A DNA stretch of 64,000 nt from Haloferax marinum (GCF_009674625.1 NZ_WKJQ01000001.1:1550001-1614000); one strand, 5' to 3'. Numbered from the stretch's first letter, positions 32,454 to 41,196 are shown. Numbers and translations are program-made. The notes: generated from the sequence alone by a model not told the origin.

Positions 32454-33539
32454 ATGGACCCACGTATCCGCGAACACGCCCAGACCATCGTGGACCACTC
32501 GACACGCGTAGAGGAAGGCGACAACGTCGTCGTCTCCGCGCCTGCAGTGGCCGACGACCTCGTGACCGCCGTCTGCGAACTCATCGGTGAGCGCGGCGGG
32601 TACGTCGTCACCACCAGTTCCGACCCACGATTCATGCGTGCGTACCTTCGAGCGGCCGACCGCGAAGAGTTCGAGACGCCGTCGCACCAACTCGCACTGT
32701 TCGAAGAAGCGGACGTGCTCATCAACATCCGCGCCGAGGTGAACGCCAGCGAGCAGAGCGACGTCGACCCGGCGACCAACGCCGCGTGGAGACGCGCCTA
32801 CAAGCCAGTTCAGGTGGAAGCGCTCTCGAAGCGCTGGTGTCTCACGCAGTATCCCGCGAAGGGGAGCGCCCAACTCGCCGGCATGAGCACCGAAGCGTAC
32901 GAGAACTTCGTCTACGACGCCGTCAGTCTCGACTGGGAGAAGCAGGCCGAACACCAGCAACAGATGGTCGAACTCCTCGACGACGCCGACGAAGTCCGCA
33001 TCAAGTCGGGCGACGAGACGGACGTGACGATGAGCGTCGCCGGCAACACCACCATCAACGACAAGGGTGAACACAACCTCCCCGGCGGCGAGGTGTTCAC
33101 CGCACCCGTCAAAGACTCCGTGGAGGGTGAGGTGTACTTCGACCTGCCCCTCTACCGGCAGGGTCGCGAAGTCTCCGGCGTCCGCGTCCGATTCGAAGAC
33201 GGCAAAGTCGTCGACTACTCCGCAGAACGCAACGAGGAGGTCCTCGACGGCGTGTTCGACACCGACGACGGTGCTCGCTACCTCGGTGAACTCGGTATCG
33301 GAATGAACCGCAACATCGACCAGTTCACCTACAACATGCTCTTCGACGAGAAGATGGGCGACACCGTCCACATGGCCGTCGGCACCGCCTACCCCGAGAC
33401 GGTCGGTGAAGAAAACGAGGTCAACGAGAGCGCCGAACACGTGGATATGATCGTGGACATGTCCGAAGATTCGGTCATCGAACTCGACGGGGAAGTCGTC
33501 CAGCGCAACGGCACGTTCGTGTTCGAAGACGAGTTCTGA
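32454..33539 (+). CDS. M29-family aminopeptidase
   Basis: A 361-residue metalloaminopeptidase (thermophilic aminopeptidase T/AmpS type) that removes N-terminal residues from peptides. Metal ligands of the family are in NLPGGEVFTAPV, YLGELGIGMN, the MGDTVHMAVG His, and ESAEHVDMIVDM (His and Asp). ATG 32454 gives the family start MDPRIREHAQ. Its last nine codons, stop and terminator are repeated three more times in the following 400 bases. Confidence 0.92.
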   Translation: MDPRIREHAQTIVDHSTRVEEGDNVVVSAPAVADDLVTAVCELIGERGGYVVTTSSDPRFMRAYLRAADREEFETPSHQLALFEEADVLINIRAEVNASEQSDVDPATNAAWRRAYKPVQVEALSKRWCLTQYPAKGSAQLAGMSTEAYENFVYDAVSLDWEKQAEHQQQMVELLDDADEVRIKSGDETDVTMSVAGNTTINDKGEHNLPGGEVFTAPVKDSVEGEVYFDLPLYRQGREVSGVRVRFEDGKVVDYSAERNEEVLDGVFDTDDGARYLGELGIGMNRNIDQFTYNMLFDEKMGDTVHMAVGTAYPETVGEENEVNESAEHVDMIVDMSEDSVIELDGEVVQRNGTFVFEDEF

Positions 33540-33990
33540 GGAACTCTGCGGTCTTTTTCCCTCCACCGTGAGACGCGTCGCGTCTCACGAGCCTTCGTTC
33601 GCGTTGCTCACGAAGACAGGGTTTGCGGACGTGAGCGCAGCGAACGCCCGGAAAAAGGTGGAACTGGCACGTTCGTGTTCGAAGACGGGTTCTGAGGAAC
33701 TCTGCGGTCTTTTTCCCTCCAGGTTTTTGCGGACGTGAGCGCAGCGAACGCCCGGAAAAAGGTGGAACTGGCACGTTCGTGTTCGAAGACGAGTTCTGAG
33801 GAACTCTGCGGTCTTTTTCCCTCCAGGTTTTTGCGGACGTGAGCGCAGCGAACGCCCGGAAAAAGGTGGAACTGGCACGTTCGTGTTCGAAGACGAGTTC
33901 TGAGGAACTCTGCGGTCTTTTTCCCTCCACCGTGAGACGCGTCGCGTCTCACGAGCCTTCGTTCGCGTTGCTCAGCGAAGACAGGGTTTT
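33510..33990 (+). repeat. Tandem copies of the aminopeptidase 3' end and terminator
   Basis: The gene end from GGCACGTTCGTGTTCGAAG through the stop and the T-rich run CTTTTTCCCTCC occurs at 33510, 33666, 33770 and 33874. Spacing is 156, 104 and 104 bases. Copies two and three are followed by TTTTTGCGGACGTGAGCGC and lead into the next unit. Copies one and four are followed by the perfect palindrome GTGAGACGCG-T-CGCGTCTCAC (33568-33588 and 33931-33951). Each copy would encode the same end (GTFVFEDEF-stop) if fused in frame. No gene is present from 33540 to 34203. Confidence 0.93.
33549..33560 (+). terminator. T-rich transcription terminator of the aminopeptidase gene
   Basis: CGGTCTTTTTCC 10 bases after the stop is a typical archaeal oligo-T terminator. 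It is present in every copy of the 3'-end repeat. Confidence 0.55.
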
Positions 33991-34170
33991 GCCCGAGCGA
34001 GCGGAGCGAGGGGAAACAGTGGATTGGCTCTGTTGAACCCCTCAGTCGCTGATAGTTTGTTGCGGCCGTGCTGAATAGAGGGCGCAAGTCGGTCATCAAG
34101 TTCGTTCGAGATGAGCATCTGCTTGGAGAAACCACATGCTCGTCATCGTGACGAGGGCAGTTTGCCGAAT

Positions 34171-34200
34171 ACTTATAGAGTTAATCCGGCAACTAGGAGT
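34171..34200 (+). promoter_or_regulatory. Promoter and ribosome binding site of hicB
   Basis: ACTTATAGAG (34171-34180) is a TATA-like box about 28 bases before the hicB ATG, and TAGGAGT just before the start resembles a Shine-Dalgarno site. HicB antitoxins usually bind their own promoter. Confidence 0.5.
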
Positions 34201-34203
34201 AAG

Positions 34204-34473
34204 ATGGCCAGTTCGACTCGGAACGGCGACGCCAACGATGGCGAGATTCGTCTCTGGCAAGAGGACGGCTGGTGGATCGCGAAAGACGTCGATACGGGCG
34301 TGACCACGCAGGGAGAGTCCAGAGAAGAAGCGCTGGATAACCTCGACGATGCTGTCGCAGTCCACACCGGGAAGCGTGGACGTGAACCGACGGACGAAGA
34401 ACTTCGTGCGCTGGGAATCGACCCCGCGAACAACACCACTGGTGACCAAGAACCGCCGGACGCCCTCGATTAA
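34204..34473 (+). CDS. hicB: HicB-type antitoxin
   Basis: An 89-residue protein of the HicB fold: IRLWQEDGWWIAKDVDTGV followed by QGESREEALDNLDDAVAVH is the partial RNase-H-like domain that blocks HicA. The C-terminal tail (TDEELRALGIDP) is seen in haloarchaeal HicB proteins. ATG 34204 is preferred over earlier starts because of the TATA box and TAGGAGT before it. The toxin gene starts 3 bases after its stop. Order antitoxin-toxin is common in haloarchaea. Confidence 0.9.
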   Translation: MASSTRNGDANDGEIRLWQEDGWWIAKDVDTGVTTQGESREEALDNLDDAVAVHTGKRGREPTDEELRALGIDPANNTTGDQEPPDALD

Positions 34474-34476
34474 TCG

Positions 34477-34728
34477 ATGGGTCGGCGAACGTTCTCCGGA
34501 ATGGAGGACGTGAAGGTTCTCGTCAACGTCGGTGGGTTCGAGTGGCGACGAACGACTGGGGACCACGCTCAACTGTACTACGAACACCCGACGAACGAAA
34601 CTGACCGTCGACAGGTGACCGTCCCGCTGCATAGTGAGTTACGTACTGGGACGCTCCGAAACATCGCAGAAAGTGCCGGAGCACACGATTTCGATGCCTT
34701 CTGTGAGTGGATAGACGAAAACGCCTAA
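34477..34728 (+). CDS. hicA: HicA-type toxin (mRNA interferase)
   Basis: An 83-residue double-stranded-RNA-binding-like fold of the HicA family. The catalytic His is in TTGDHAQLYYEHP; QVTVPLHSELRTGTLRNIAE is the conserved second half. HicA cleaves mRNA and is held inactive by HicB. Both genes are intact, so the module may be functional. It sits inside the inverted-repeat element. Confidence 0.9.
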   Translation: MGRRTFSGMEDVKVLVNVGGFEWRRTTGDHAQLYYEHPTNETDRRQVTVPLHSELRTGTLRNIAESAGAHDFDAFCEWIDENA

Positions 34729-34857
34729 TCCCGCACCGAAGAGACGGGTCTACTCGCTATTGTCGAATCGTGAGCCCGATTTCTTGTTCGTGCTGACTAC
34801 AGCGCGCGAATCGGTCACTGACTATTTGGATTCTGACGAGTGATTTAACGGACGGTG

Positions 34858-35301
34858 CTAACAGATAGAATAGGTTGATTGGAGTGTCCCATCCGACTCG
34901 TAGAAGAAGTAAATATCACCGAGACAATCGGAAATGGAAACCTCAGAGTGAGTTTGTCCCTCTGAGATAGTGGCGGATACAGTTACTGACCGAGAGTCTT
35001 CTGGCAACGATTCTTCAGTGATACCTGCAACAACTTCGGTCGTCTGTGCATCGACAGTGAACGTATCTTGATATACATTCGTTCCACCACGCTCAACACC
35101 GATAGTCAGCGTCACACCACGGTTTAGCGAATTTTCAATACGGATTTTATGTGGATACTCCCCATCGCCAGACTCAATGAATGATGCATTATCGATTGGG
35201 GTTGGTGTTGGTGTCGTAGATGAAGGCTGATTCTGACTAAGACAGCCACTCAACGCAAAACCCCCACTAATCGTCGTTACGAGGAATGTTCTCCTCTTCA
35301 T
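34858..35301 (-). CDS. Tat-exported lipoprotein of unknown function
   Basis: A 147-residue protein starting MKRRTFLVTTISGGFALSGC: twin Arg at 3-4 and lipobox LSGC give a Tat lipoprotein, the usual haloarchaeal route. After a Thr/Pro linker comes a beta-rich domain (HKIRIENSLNRGVTLTIGVE) that resembles an immunoglobulin-like fold. The DNA is AT-rich relative to the region. It lies inside the inverted-repeat element and converges with hicA; the 129 bases between them hold nothing clear. Confidence 0.82.
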   Translation of the reverse strand: MKRRTFLVTTISGGFALSGCLSQNQPSSTTPTPTPIDNASFIESGDGEYPHKIRIENSLNRGVTLTIGVERGGTNVYQDTFTVDAQTTEVVAGITEESLPEDSRSVTVSATISEGQTHSEVSISDCLGDIYFFYESDGTLQSTYSIC

Positions 35302-35558
35302 GATGTCAACGAATCCACGGCTCTCCAAAGGCCTTCTGTTGATTTGAAATCTGGCGAGCAATATTCATACCCACCCACCCGTTGGCTCGGAAACTGTCTC
35401 TGCTGAACTCACCCTCTGTGTCACGTCACACCTATCAAAATCTGAGGATTTCAACAGAGCCAATGGGTCGAAATCTCCCGACTAGTCTGTCGTTCACCAA
35501 CCCCGACAGAGAATAGCTACTTCTCTCCTGTTCGCGTCTAGAGACGTGGTGGAACACA

Positions 35559-35948
35559 GTGGCGAGAGTGGTACATTTCGACATCGACGCGGACGACCCT
35601 GAACGAGCAATCGCATTTTACAGTGAGGTGTTTGGATGGGAGTTCGAGAAGTGGGACGGTCCGATGGACTACTGGTTGGTAACGACAGGCGACCCGGACA
35701 CGCCCGGTATCGATGGCGGACTCGCAGTCCGTTCGGGACCAGCACCTGACGACGACACACCTGCGTCAGCGTACACCTGTACAATCGACGTCGACGACGT
35801 GGACAGCGTCGTCCAGTCCGTGGCGGAACACGGCGGGCGCGTCGTAGACGACGTGCAGACGATTCCGGGAGTGGGCCGACTCGCCTCCTGCGTCGATACG
35901 GAAGGCAATCGGTTTGGCGTAATGGAGAGCGACGAAACGACCGCCTGA
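35559..35948 (+). CDS. VOC-family (glyoxalase/bleomycin-resistance fold) protein
   Basis: A 129-residue single VOC unit pair: VVHFDIDADDPERAIAFYSE at the start and GVGRLASCVDTEGNRFGVME at the end. Metal-binding His and Glu residues of the fold are visible. Such proteins bind a metal and a small molecule; activity is unknown. The start is a GTG; no nearby ATG fits. It lies just outside the right end of the inverted-repeat element. Confidence 0.85.
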   Translation: MARVVHFDIDADDPERAIAFYSEVFGWEFEKWDGPMDYWLVTTGDPDTPGIDGGLAVRSGPAPDDDTPASAYTCTIDVDDVDSVVQSVAEHGGRVVDDVQTIPGVGRLASCVDTEGNRFGVMESDETTA

Positions 35949-36350
35949 GACACGCCGTTCTCCGACGGTCGATTACACTGGGACTGGGAGTGAGGTGAGT
36001 GGATTCACCGAGTTCGAGTGGAACTCGGCCGTGGTCGAACACGACTGCAAACGCGACAGATACGACGGGGAAAGCTGGATGAAACGCACGGATTCGACCG
36101 TAAGAGCAACCTTTCACCTCTAGGTTTCACATCGTCGAAGGCGGTTGTGTCGTCGGGTCTCCAGTCGAAACACTACCCTTTGGATTTCCGGCAGTGCGTC
36201 CAGTCCCGAATCCGTCAGACACACGTCGCACAAGTCGTGAAAAACTGGAATCTCCAATCGAAACGATGCCCTTCGGTTCCTCGACAGGATTGTGACAAAT
36301 CTTCACATGGGCCACCAGCTTTAACCGAAGAACAGCGAGAGGTTTCACCA
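35949..36350. other. Intergenic stretch with an imperfect 30-base direct repeat
   Basis: No supported gene. Two related stretches occur near 36159-36190 and 36250-36281 with the pattern TCTCCARTCGAAAC followed by CCCTTYGG, about 91 bases apart. The 3' end holds CTTTAACC (about 36320-36327), the likely TATA box of the zinc-finger gene at 36351. Confidence 0.5.
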
Positions 36351-36503
36351 ATGCCAGCGGTTCAGTGTAGAGCATGTGGTCGCGACGTGGCCGTCCACGA
36401 GATCGAGACGAGGACGCGAACGAGTACGCAGGGGTTCGACACGAGATATCGGTGTCCCTACTGCAGCGAGGAGATGCGTGACGTAAAAACGCGAATCGTC
36501 TGA
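36351..36503 (+). CDS. Small zinc-finger protein, 50 residues
   Basis: MPAVQCRACGRDVAVHE at the start and RYRCPYCSEEMRDVKTRIV at the end give two CxxC pairs, one zinc ribbon. The open frame extends upstream, but ATG 36351 lies about 27 bases after a CTTTAACC box and starts directly before the first Cys pair. No specific role is known; haloarchaea encode many such mini zinc fingers. It converges with lrp, one base apart. Confidence 0.78.
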   Translation: MPAVQCRACGRDVAVHEIETRTRTSTQGFDTRYRCPYCSEEMRDVKTRIV

Positions 36504-36504
36504 C

Positions 36505-36963
36505 TTACTCGTCGATATCGAGTTCGAACTGTTCGTTTTCGGTGACGGCGTTGAGGACGACGGAGGTGTTGGATTCGCGGATATCCACGTCGGTGAGCAA
36601 CTTCTTGATCTGTGTGTTCATGCCGTCTGTGTCGCGGAACTTGCCGATGGCGATGATGTCGTAGTCACCGGTGACCTCGTACACCGAAATCATCTGTTTC
36701 TCCTGTTGGAGTCGCTCGGTCACGTCGACGAGTGCCGTCCCTTCGACTTTCAGTTGGATGACGGCGGTCACGTCGTAGCCGAGTGCGTCGTAGTTCACGC
36801 GCGGGGTGTACCCCTCGATGACGCCTTCGTCTTCGAGATCGCGCAGGTGATTCGAGACAGTCGTCACCGACACGTCGAGTTCTTCGGCGAGGCTACGCAG
36901 GCTCGCTCGACCATCGCCAAGTAGTGCGTTGATGAGCTTCGCGTCGAGGTTTTCGTACGTCAT
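36505..36963 (-). CDS. lrp: Lrp/AsnC-family regulator
   Basis: A 152-residue regulator: an N-terminal helix-turn-helix ([20 protein letters not shown]) and a C-terminal RAM ligand-binding domain ([16 protein letters not shown]). These proteins form dimers to octamers and respond to amino acids. It is divergent from glnA, the arrangement known in other haloarchaea, where Lrp affects glutamine synthetase expression. An inverted repeat lies between them. Confidence 0.92.
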   Translation of the reverse strand: MTYENLDAKLINALLGDGRASLRSLAEELDVSVTTVSNHLRDLEDEGVIEGYTPRVNYDALGYDVTAVIQLKVEGTALVDVTERLQQEKQMISVYEVTGDYDIIAIGKFRDTDGMNTQIKKLLTDVDIRESNTSVVLNAVTENEQFELDIDE

Positions 36964-36989
36964 TACATTGAAACACCCTCCGGGGGCAT

Positions 36990-37015
36990 TAGAATTTTAC
37001 GAATATCCAATTCTA
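36990..37015. promoter_or_regulatory. Inverted repeat in the lrp-glnA control region
   Basis: TAGAATT-N12-AATTCTA is a perfect 7-bp inverted repeat in the 126-base divergent region, 27-52 bases before the lrp ATG. The glnA TATA box (TCTTTATAG) follows at about 37051-37059. The repeat fits an Lrp binding site controlling both genes (inference). Confidence 0.55.
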
Positions 37016-37089
37016 TAGCAAAGAGGGGGGAATTGCATTAAGCGGAAAGGTCTTTATAGTTCGGGTGTTCGGAACGTGTGTCCAGGAAA

Positions 37090-38460
37090 ATGACGGAAGA
37101 AAACGTACGCACCGACGGCGGCCTGAGCGCGGAAGCACAGGCAGTCGTCGACGAAATCGAAGAGAAGAATGTCGACTTCCTCCGCCTGCAGTTCACCGAC
37201 ATTCTCGGCACCGTGAAGAACGTCTCTATCCCGGCCTCGCAGGCCGAAAAGGCGTTCGAAGAGGGAATCTACTTCGACGGTTCCTCCATCGACGGCTTCG
37301 TCCGCATCCAGGAGTCGGACATGCGCCTCGAACCCGACCCGTCTACCTTCGCTATCCTCCCGTGGAGACAGAAAGAAAACAGCGCGGCCGCCCGACTCAT
37401 CTGTGACGTGTTCAACACGTCCACTGGTGAGCCGTTCGAGGGCGACCCGCGTGGTGTCCTCAAGCGTGCCATCGCTCGTGCCGAGGAGATGGGCTACGAC
37501 ATCAACGCCGCACCCGAACCGGAGTTCTTCCTGTTCGAGGAAGACGAGAACGGCCGTGCGACCACCGTCACGAACGACGCCGGTGGCTACTTCGACCTCG
37601 CCCCGAAGGACCTCGCGTCCGACGTGCGTCGTGACATCATCTATGGCCTCGAAAGCATGGGCTTCGACATCGAAGCCTCTCACCACGAAGTCGCCGAAGG
37701 TCAGCACGAGATCAACTTCACGTACGACGACGCCCTCTCGACGGCCGACAACGTCGCAACCTTCCGGTCTGTCGTCCGCGCCATCGCGGCCGAACACGAC
37801 CTGCACGCGACGTTCATGCCCAAGCCAATCGCCCGCATCAACGGGTCCGGCATGCACACGCACATCTCGCTGTTCCAGGACGGCGAGAACGCGTTCCACG
37901 ACGGCGACGACGAGTTCGACCTGAGCGAGACGGCGAAGCAGTTCACCGCCGGGATCCTCGAACACGCACCCGCCGTGACGGCCGTGTGTGACCCGACGGT
38001 CAACTCTTACAAGCGTCTCGTCCCCGGATACGAAGCACCGGTCTACATCGCGTGGTCCGACCGCAACCGCTCGGCGCTCATCCGTAAGCCGGCCGCCCGC
38101 ACGCCGGCCGCCTCGCGTATCGAGGCCCGCTTCCCCGACCCGTCCTGTAACCCGTACCTCGCCTTCGCGGCACTCATCCACGCTGGCCTCGACGGCATCG
38201 AGCGTGGCCTCGAATGCCCCGACCCGGTCCGCGAGAACATCTACGAGTTCGACGAGGCAAAGCGCGAAGAGTACGGCATCGAGACGCTCCCGAAGGACCT
38301 CGGCGCAGCAGTCGACGCCCTCGAAGAAGACGAAGTCATCCAGGACGCCCTCGGTGACCACGTCTACGATAAGTTCGTCGAAGCCAAGCGCGCGGAGTTC
38401 AAGGACTACCTCGTCTCCGTCTCCGAGTGGGAACTCGACCGCTACCTCGAGACGTTCTAA
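37090..38460 (+). CDS. glnA: Glutamine synthetase, type I
   Basis: A 456-residue GS-I that forms glutamine from glutamate, ammonia and ATP. Key regions: [17 protein letters not shown], the metal Glu in [40 protein letters not shown] and [19 protein letters not shown] 37090 is taken as start; a GTG four codons earlier is possible. It is divergent from lrp. The 118 bases after it contain only a short T run before the next small gene. Confidence 0.95.
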   Translation: MTEENVRTDGGLSAEAQAVVDEIEEKNVDFLRLQFTDILGTVKNVSIPASQAEKAFEEGIYFDGSSIDGFVRIQESDMRLEPDPSTFAILPWRQKENSAAARLICDVFNTSTGEPFEGDPRGVLKRAIARAEEMGYDINAAPEPEFFLFEEDENGRATTVTNDAGGYFDLAPKDLASDVRRDIIYGLESMGFDIEASHHEVAEGQHEINFTYDDALSTADNVATFRSVVRAIAAEHDLHATFMPKPIARINGSGMHTHISLFQDGENAFHDGDDEFDLSETAKQFTAGILEHAPAVTAVCDPTVNSYKRLVPGYEAPVYIAWSDRNRSALIRKPAARTPAASRIEARFPDPSCNPYLAFAALIHAGLDGIERGLECPDPVRENIYEFDEAKREEYGIETLPKDLGAAVDALEEDEVIQDALGDHVYDKFVEAKRAEFKDYLVSVSEWELDRYLETF

Positions 38461-38578
38461 GCGCGACACACACCGACTATTCTTTTGGAACCTACCCTGC
38501 TGAGCCACGAGGCTGTCTGACGCTCGAATCGAGTATCCAGGGGCGCGTTTATCACTCGTCGGTGAGACGTCACACCCG

Positions 38579-38773
38579 ATGACGGTCCCCACCGACGTCG
38601 GCTTCGTCGTCTTTGGGGTGGTGCTGTTTTACTTCGCAGAGGACATGCTGTTCGCCCGACGGTTCGGACCGATTACCGACGGCGCTCGGTCGTCCGAAAC
38701 CGGTGGCTACGCCTTTCGGTTTCTCGGACTCGTCTTCGTCGCCGTCGGTATCGCAAAACTACTCGGGATGTGA
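38579..38773 (+). CDS. Small membrane protein, 64 residues
   Basis: Two hydrophobic segments (VGFVVFGVVLFYFAEDML and FRFLGLVFVAVGIAKLLGM) with a charged loop. No family recognised. It begins at the ATG after a short gap from glnA and ends eight bases before the 14-bp minisatellite. Confidence 0.68.
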   Translation: MTVPTDVGFVVFGVVLFYFAEDMLFARRFGPITDGARSSETGGYAFRFLGLVFVAVGIAKLLGM

Positions 38774-38780
38774 GGTGTGG

Positions 38781-38906
38781 CCCGGTTCCTGTCGCCCGGT
38801 TCTTGTCGCCCAATTCCTGTCACCCAGTTCCTGTCACCCAGTTCCTGTCACCCAATTCCTGTCACCCGGTTCCTGTCACCCGATTCCTGTCGCCCAGTTC
38901 TTGTCG
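38781..38906. repeat. 14-bp minisatellite, nine units
   Basis: Nine tandem units of CCCRRTTCYTGTCR occupy the gap between two convergent genes and end at the stop codon of the PAP2 gene. Units differ at four purine or pyrimidine positions only. The 14-base period is not a multiple of three, so it is not a protein repeat. Confidence 0.92.
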
Positions 38907-39851
38907 TCAGTCGGCGCTCTGTGCGGGAGCGTCGCCAGTGAGTCGCAGGTGCAACTGCGGTGCGACGAGGATGAACAGAACGACGGCCCCGGTCGCGAGG
39001 ACCGTCAGTGGAATCGGCGCGTCGAGCGCGTCGGTGACGGCCCAGAGGCCGCCCGCGCCGAGGAACGAGACGAGTGCGACCGGTGGCGAGAGCGTCGGGA
39101 GCGACTCGTGGGCGCTGAGTCGAGACCACCCGACGTAGCCGCCGAGGGAGCCACCGAGCGCAGCAGCAGCGTTTTCGGCGTGGTGCGGTGCACCCGTGGC
39201 GAGCACCATCGCGAGCGCTACCGCGGCGATGATGGCACCGAGTCCGAACAGACGACTCGGGTCGAGGTGGCCGGGAGCGTCGTCAGCCGCGGCGACCGTG
39301 AAGACGCCCTTCAGAAGGACGACGCCGAGGACGACACCGACGACGACGTCCACACCGTAGTGGACGCCGATGACGACGCGGGAGAGCGCGACCGAGCCGA
39401 TGAGTACCGCCGCAGCGACGACGCGACGGCGGCGGTCCCACACGTCGAGGACGACCGCGGCCGCACCGTAGACCATCGTCGTTCCGAGTGCGTGACCGCT
39501 CGGGAAGCCGTAGCCATCGTCGGTCGTGAACGCGACGTACAGGTCGGAAAGCGGGGTGGGCCAATCGGGGGCCGAAGCGATAGCGGCGGTCGGTGGCCGC
39601 GGGAGGGCGAACCCAGCTTTCAGCGCGGTGATGAGCCCGAGCGAGAGCATCGCGAGCGCGACGAACGAAGCAGCAGTCCGGCGTGGGCGGTCAGAGACGT
39701 GCGGCCAGCACAGCCAGTAGAGCGAGGTGAACGCGACGAAGAAGAACCACTGACCGCCGAGTTGGGTGACGAGACCGAACAGGAAGACGACGACGTCCGG
39801 CAGCTCTGTGAGGACAGTTTCACCGACGCCGCGTGTCTGTAACGTGAGCAT
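38907..39851 (-). CDS. PAP2-superfamily membrane phosphatase
   Basis: A 314-residue membrane protein with the three PAP2 motifs: KAGFALPRPP, PSGHALGTT and SRVVIGVHYGVDVVVG. It should remove phosphate from a lipid phosphate such as a polyprenyl or phosphatidate-type substrate on the membrane surface. Its ATG follows the stop of the upstream YihY gene by one base, so they form an operon. Confidence 0.9.
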   Translation of the reverse strand: MLTLQTRGVGETVLTELPDVVVFLFGLVTQLGGQWFFFVAFTSLYWLCWPHVSDRPRRTAASFVALAMLSLGLITALKAGFALPRPPTAAIASAPDWPTPLSDLYVAFTTDDGYGFPSGHALGTTMVYGAAAVVLDVWDRRRRVVAAAVLIGSVALSRVVIGVHYGVDVVVGVVLGVVLLKGVFTVAAADDAPGHLDPSRLFGLGAIIAAVALAMVLATGAPHHAENAAAALGGSLGGYVGWSRLSAHESLPTLSPPVALVSFLGAGGLWAVTDALDAPIPLTVLATGAVVLFILVAPQLHLRLTGDAPAQSAD

Positions 39852-39852
39852 C

Positions 39853-41196
39853 TTAGTTTCGACGTTCGCGAACTGCGTCCACGGCGCGTCCGGGAACTCC
39901 CAGCACGTTCAGTCCGATGCCGAACATGACGAACAGGACGTAGAGCCCCAGCGTCGACAGGAAGATGATGAGCATCGCGACGACCGCGATGAGGTCTGAC
40001 TGGAGGTAGTAAAACGCGCCGAGCGTGAGGACGACGCCGTAGAGGAGGACGAGATACGGCCCCCAGCCACGCGCTTTTCCGCGACGCATCTGGCGACGGA
40101 CGTACCGCTTCAACTCGGACTCGAGTTCGGGTTTCTCGACCGTCCGGTCGGTTACGTCGGCCTCGAAGGCGTCGAGGTCCGCACGGAGTTCTTCGACCTG
40201 CGATTCCAACTCCGCGATGTCGGGAGCGCCGCGCGGGGAGACGGACGAGTCTGCGCGTGCGTCGTCACTGGCGTCAGCGCCCGTCTGCGAGCCATCTGTG
40301 TCACCTCGGTCGTCGCTCATATCCGTATGACCGTCATGTCGGCCTCCCGTATGTTGTACCTGCCGGTCCATTCCGCCGAGGCCCCTCACTCGGTCACCCG
40401 GTTCTGTCGGCCCGCCACCGTCGATTATCCCGGCGTAGACGGCGTTGATGACGGCACCAGAGAGGAGGGTGACCCCCGAGAAGTAGAACCACGTCACGAG
40501 GAGCAAGATAGACCCCAGTGCTCCCGCCACCGACGACCCGGCGATTTGCGCGTAGATACCGAATCCGATGCCGAGAATCGTCCACGCGACAGCGGCAAAA
40601 ATCGTCCCCGGAAGGACCTGTCGTGGCGTGAGACCGGCGTCTGGAAAGACGTAGTAGAGTGGGAAGAACGCCACACAGAGCGTGAGGAGGAGGAGAAGTG
40701 GGGAGAAAAGTTCGATGTAGGGGACGTTGAGGATGCCCAACACGAGGGTCAAGACGGCGACGCCGATGGTCCCCAGACCGATGCTGACGAGTGAGACGAT
40801 CCCATCGCGGAGTTGGTCGACGATGCCGCCCGCCTCAGACCCGTAGATACGAGAGAAGGCGATGTCGAGACCACGGAAGAGTTTCAGCGCACCCCAGATA
40901 GTGAGACCGAGGCTCAGGACTCCGACGCTCCCCTGACCGGTCTGGTCCGAGAGCGCTTCGTTGACCAAGTCCTGTCCCGTCGGGACGAGATACTGTTCGA
41001 CGAGTGCCTGCAGTTGCATCTCCAGTTCCTCACCACCGACGGCGGTGGCGACGATGACGCCGAGGACGAGAAGCGGGATGAGCGAGACGAGCGTGTAGTA
41101 CGAGATACTCGCTGCGAGAAAGGTAATCTCCTTTTCGCGTATCGTCTCGACGACCGTTCGTGCGACGGAAACGAGATTCCGAATCTGTGCGCTCAC
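39853..41196 (-). CDS. YihY/UPF0761-family membrane protein
   Basis: A 447-residue protein. Residues about 1-275 hold six membrane segments with the family's start (EKEITFLAASISYYTLVSLI) and GVLSLGLTIWGALKLFRGLD. The C-terminal 150 residues are a polar, acidic linker and coiled region followed by two membrane segments, an addition not seen in bacterial YihY. Function unknown; bacterial members were once mislabelled RNase BN. It is co-transcribed with the PAP2 phosphatase. Confidence 0.88.
   Translation of the reverse strand: MSAQIRNLVSVARTVVETIREKEITFLAASISYYTLVSLIPLLVLGVIVATAVGGEELEMQLQALVEQYLVPTGQDLVNEALSDQTGQGSVGVLSLGLTIWGALKLFRGLDIAFSRIYGSEAGGIVDQLRDGIVSLVSIGLGTIGVAVLTLVLGILNVPYIELFSPLLLLLTLCVAFFPLYYVFPDAGLTPRQVLPGTIFAAVAWTILGIGFGIYAQIAGSSVAGALGSILLLVTWFYFSGVTLLSGAVINAVYAGIIDGGGPTEPGDRVRGLGGMDRQVQHTGGRHDGHTDMSDDRGDTDGSQTGADASDDARADSSVSPRGAPDIAELESQVEELRADLDAFEADVTDRTVEKPELESELKRYVRRQMRRGKARGWGPYLVLLYGVVLTLGAFYYLQSDLIAVVAMLIIFLSTLGLYVLFVMFGIGLNVLGVPGRAVDAVRERRN

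Larger units (their letters stand above)
34026..35461. mobile_element. 1.4-kb inverted-repeat element carrying hicBA and a lipoprotein, no transposase
   Basis: The ends are inverted copies of GGCTCTGTTGAA-N2-CCTCAG-N4-TGATAG (34026-34055 and 35432-35461), 24 of 30 bases identical, which looks like insertion-sequence termini. Three extra bases ATT/AAT also match outside. No target-site duplication is visible. Inside are a HicB and HicA pair on the + strand and a Tat lipoprotein on the minus strand, on DNA richer in A and T than the host. The first 110 bases inside the left end are noncoding and may be IS remnant. It could be a non-autonomous transposon with passengers, or an IS whose middle was replaced. 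Confidence 0.7.

Noticed and set aside
31311-33566. 751-codon minus-strand frame
   Set aside because: Only its C-terminal 341 codons are the threonine aldolase; the rest is antisense to the aminopeptidase, a common effect of high GC third positions.
33475-34135. Repeated minus-strand frames over the 3'-end array
   Set aside because: They reflect the DNA repeats and have no start signals or family resemblance.
36127-36375. Possible degenerate CRISPR from two PKG-VS-GD encoding repeats
   Set aside because: Only two imperfect copies, 91 bases apart, with no match to the haloarchaeal CRISPR repeat (GTTTCAGACG type) and no cas genes.
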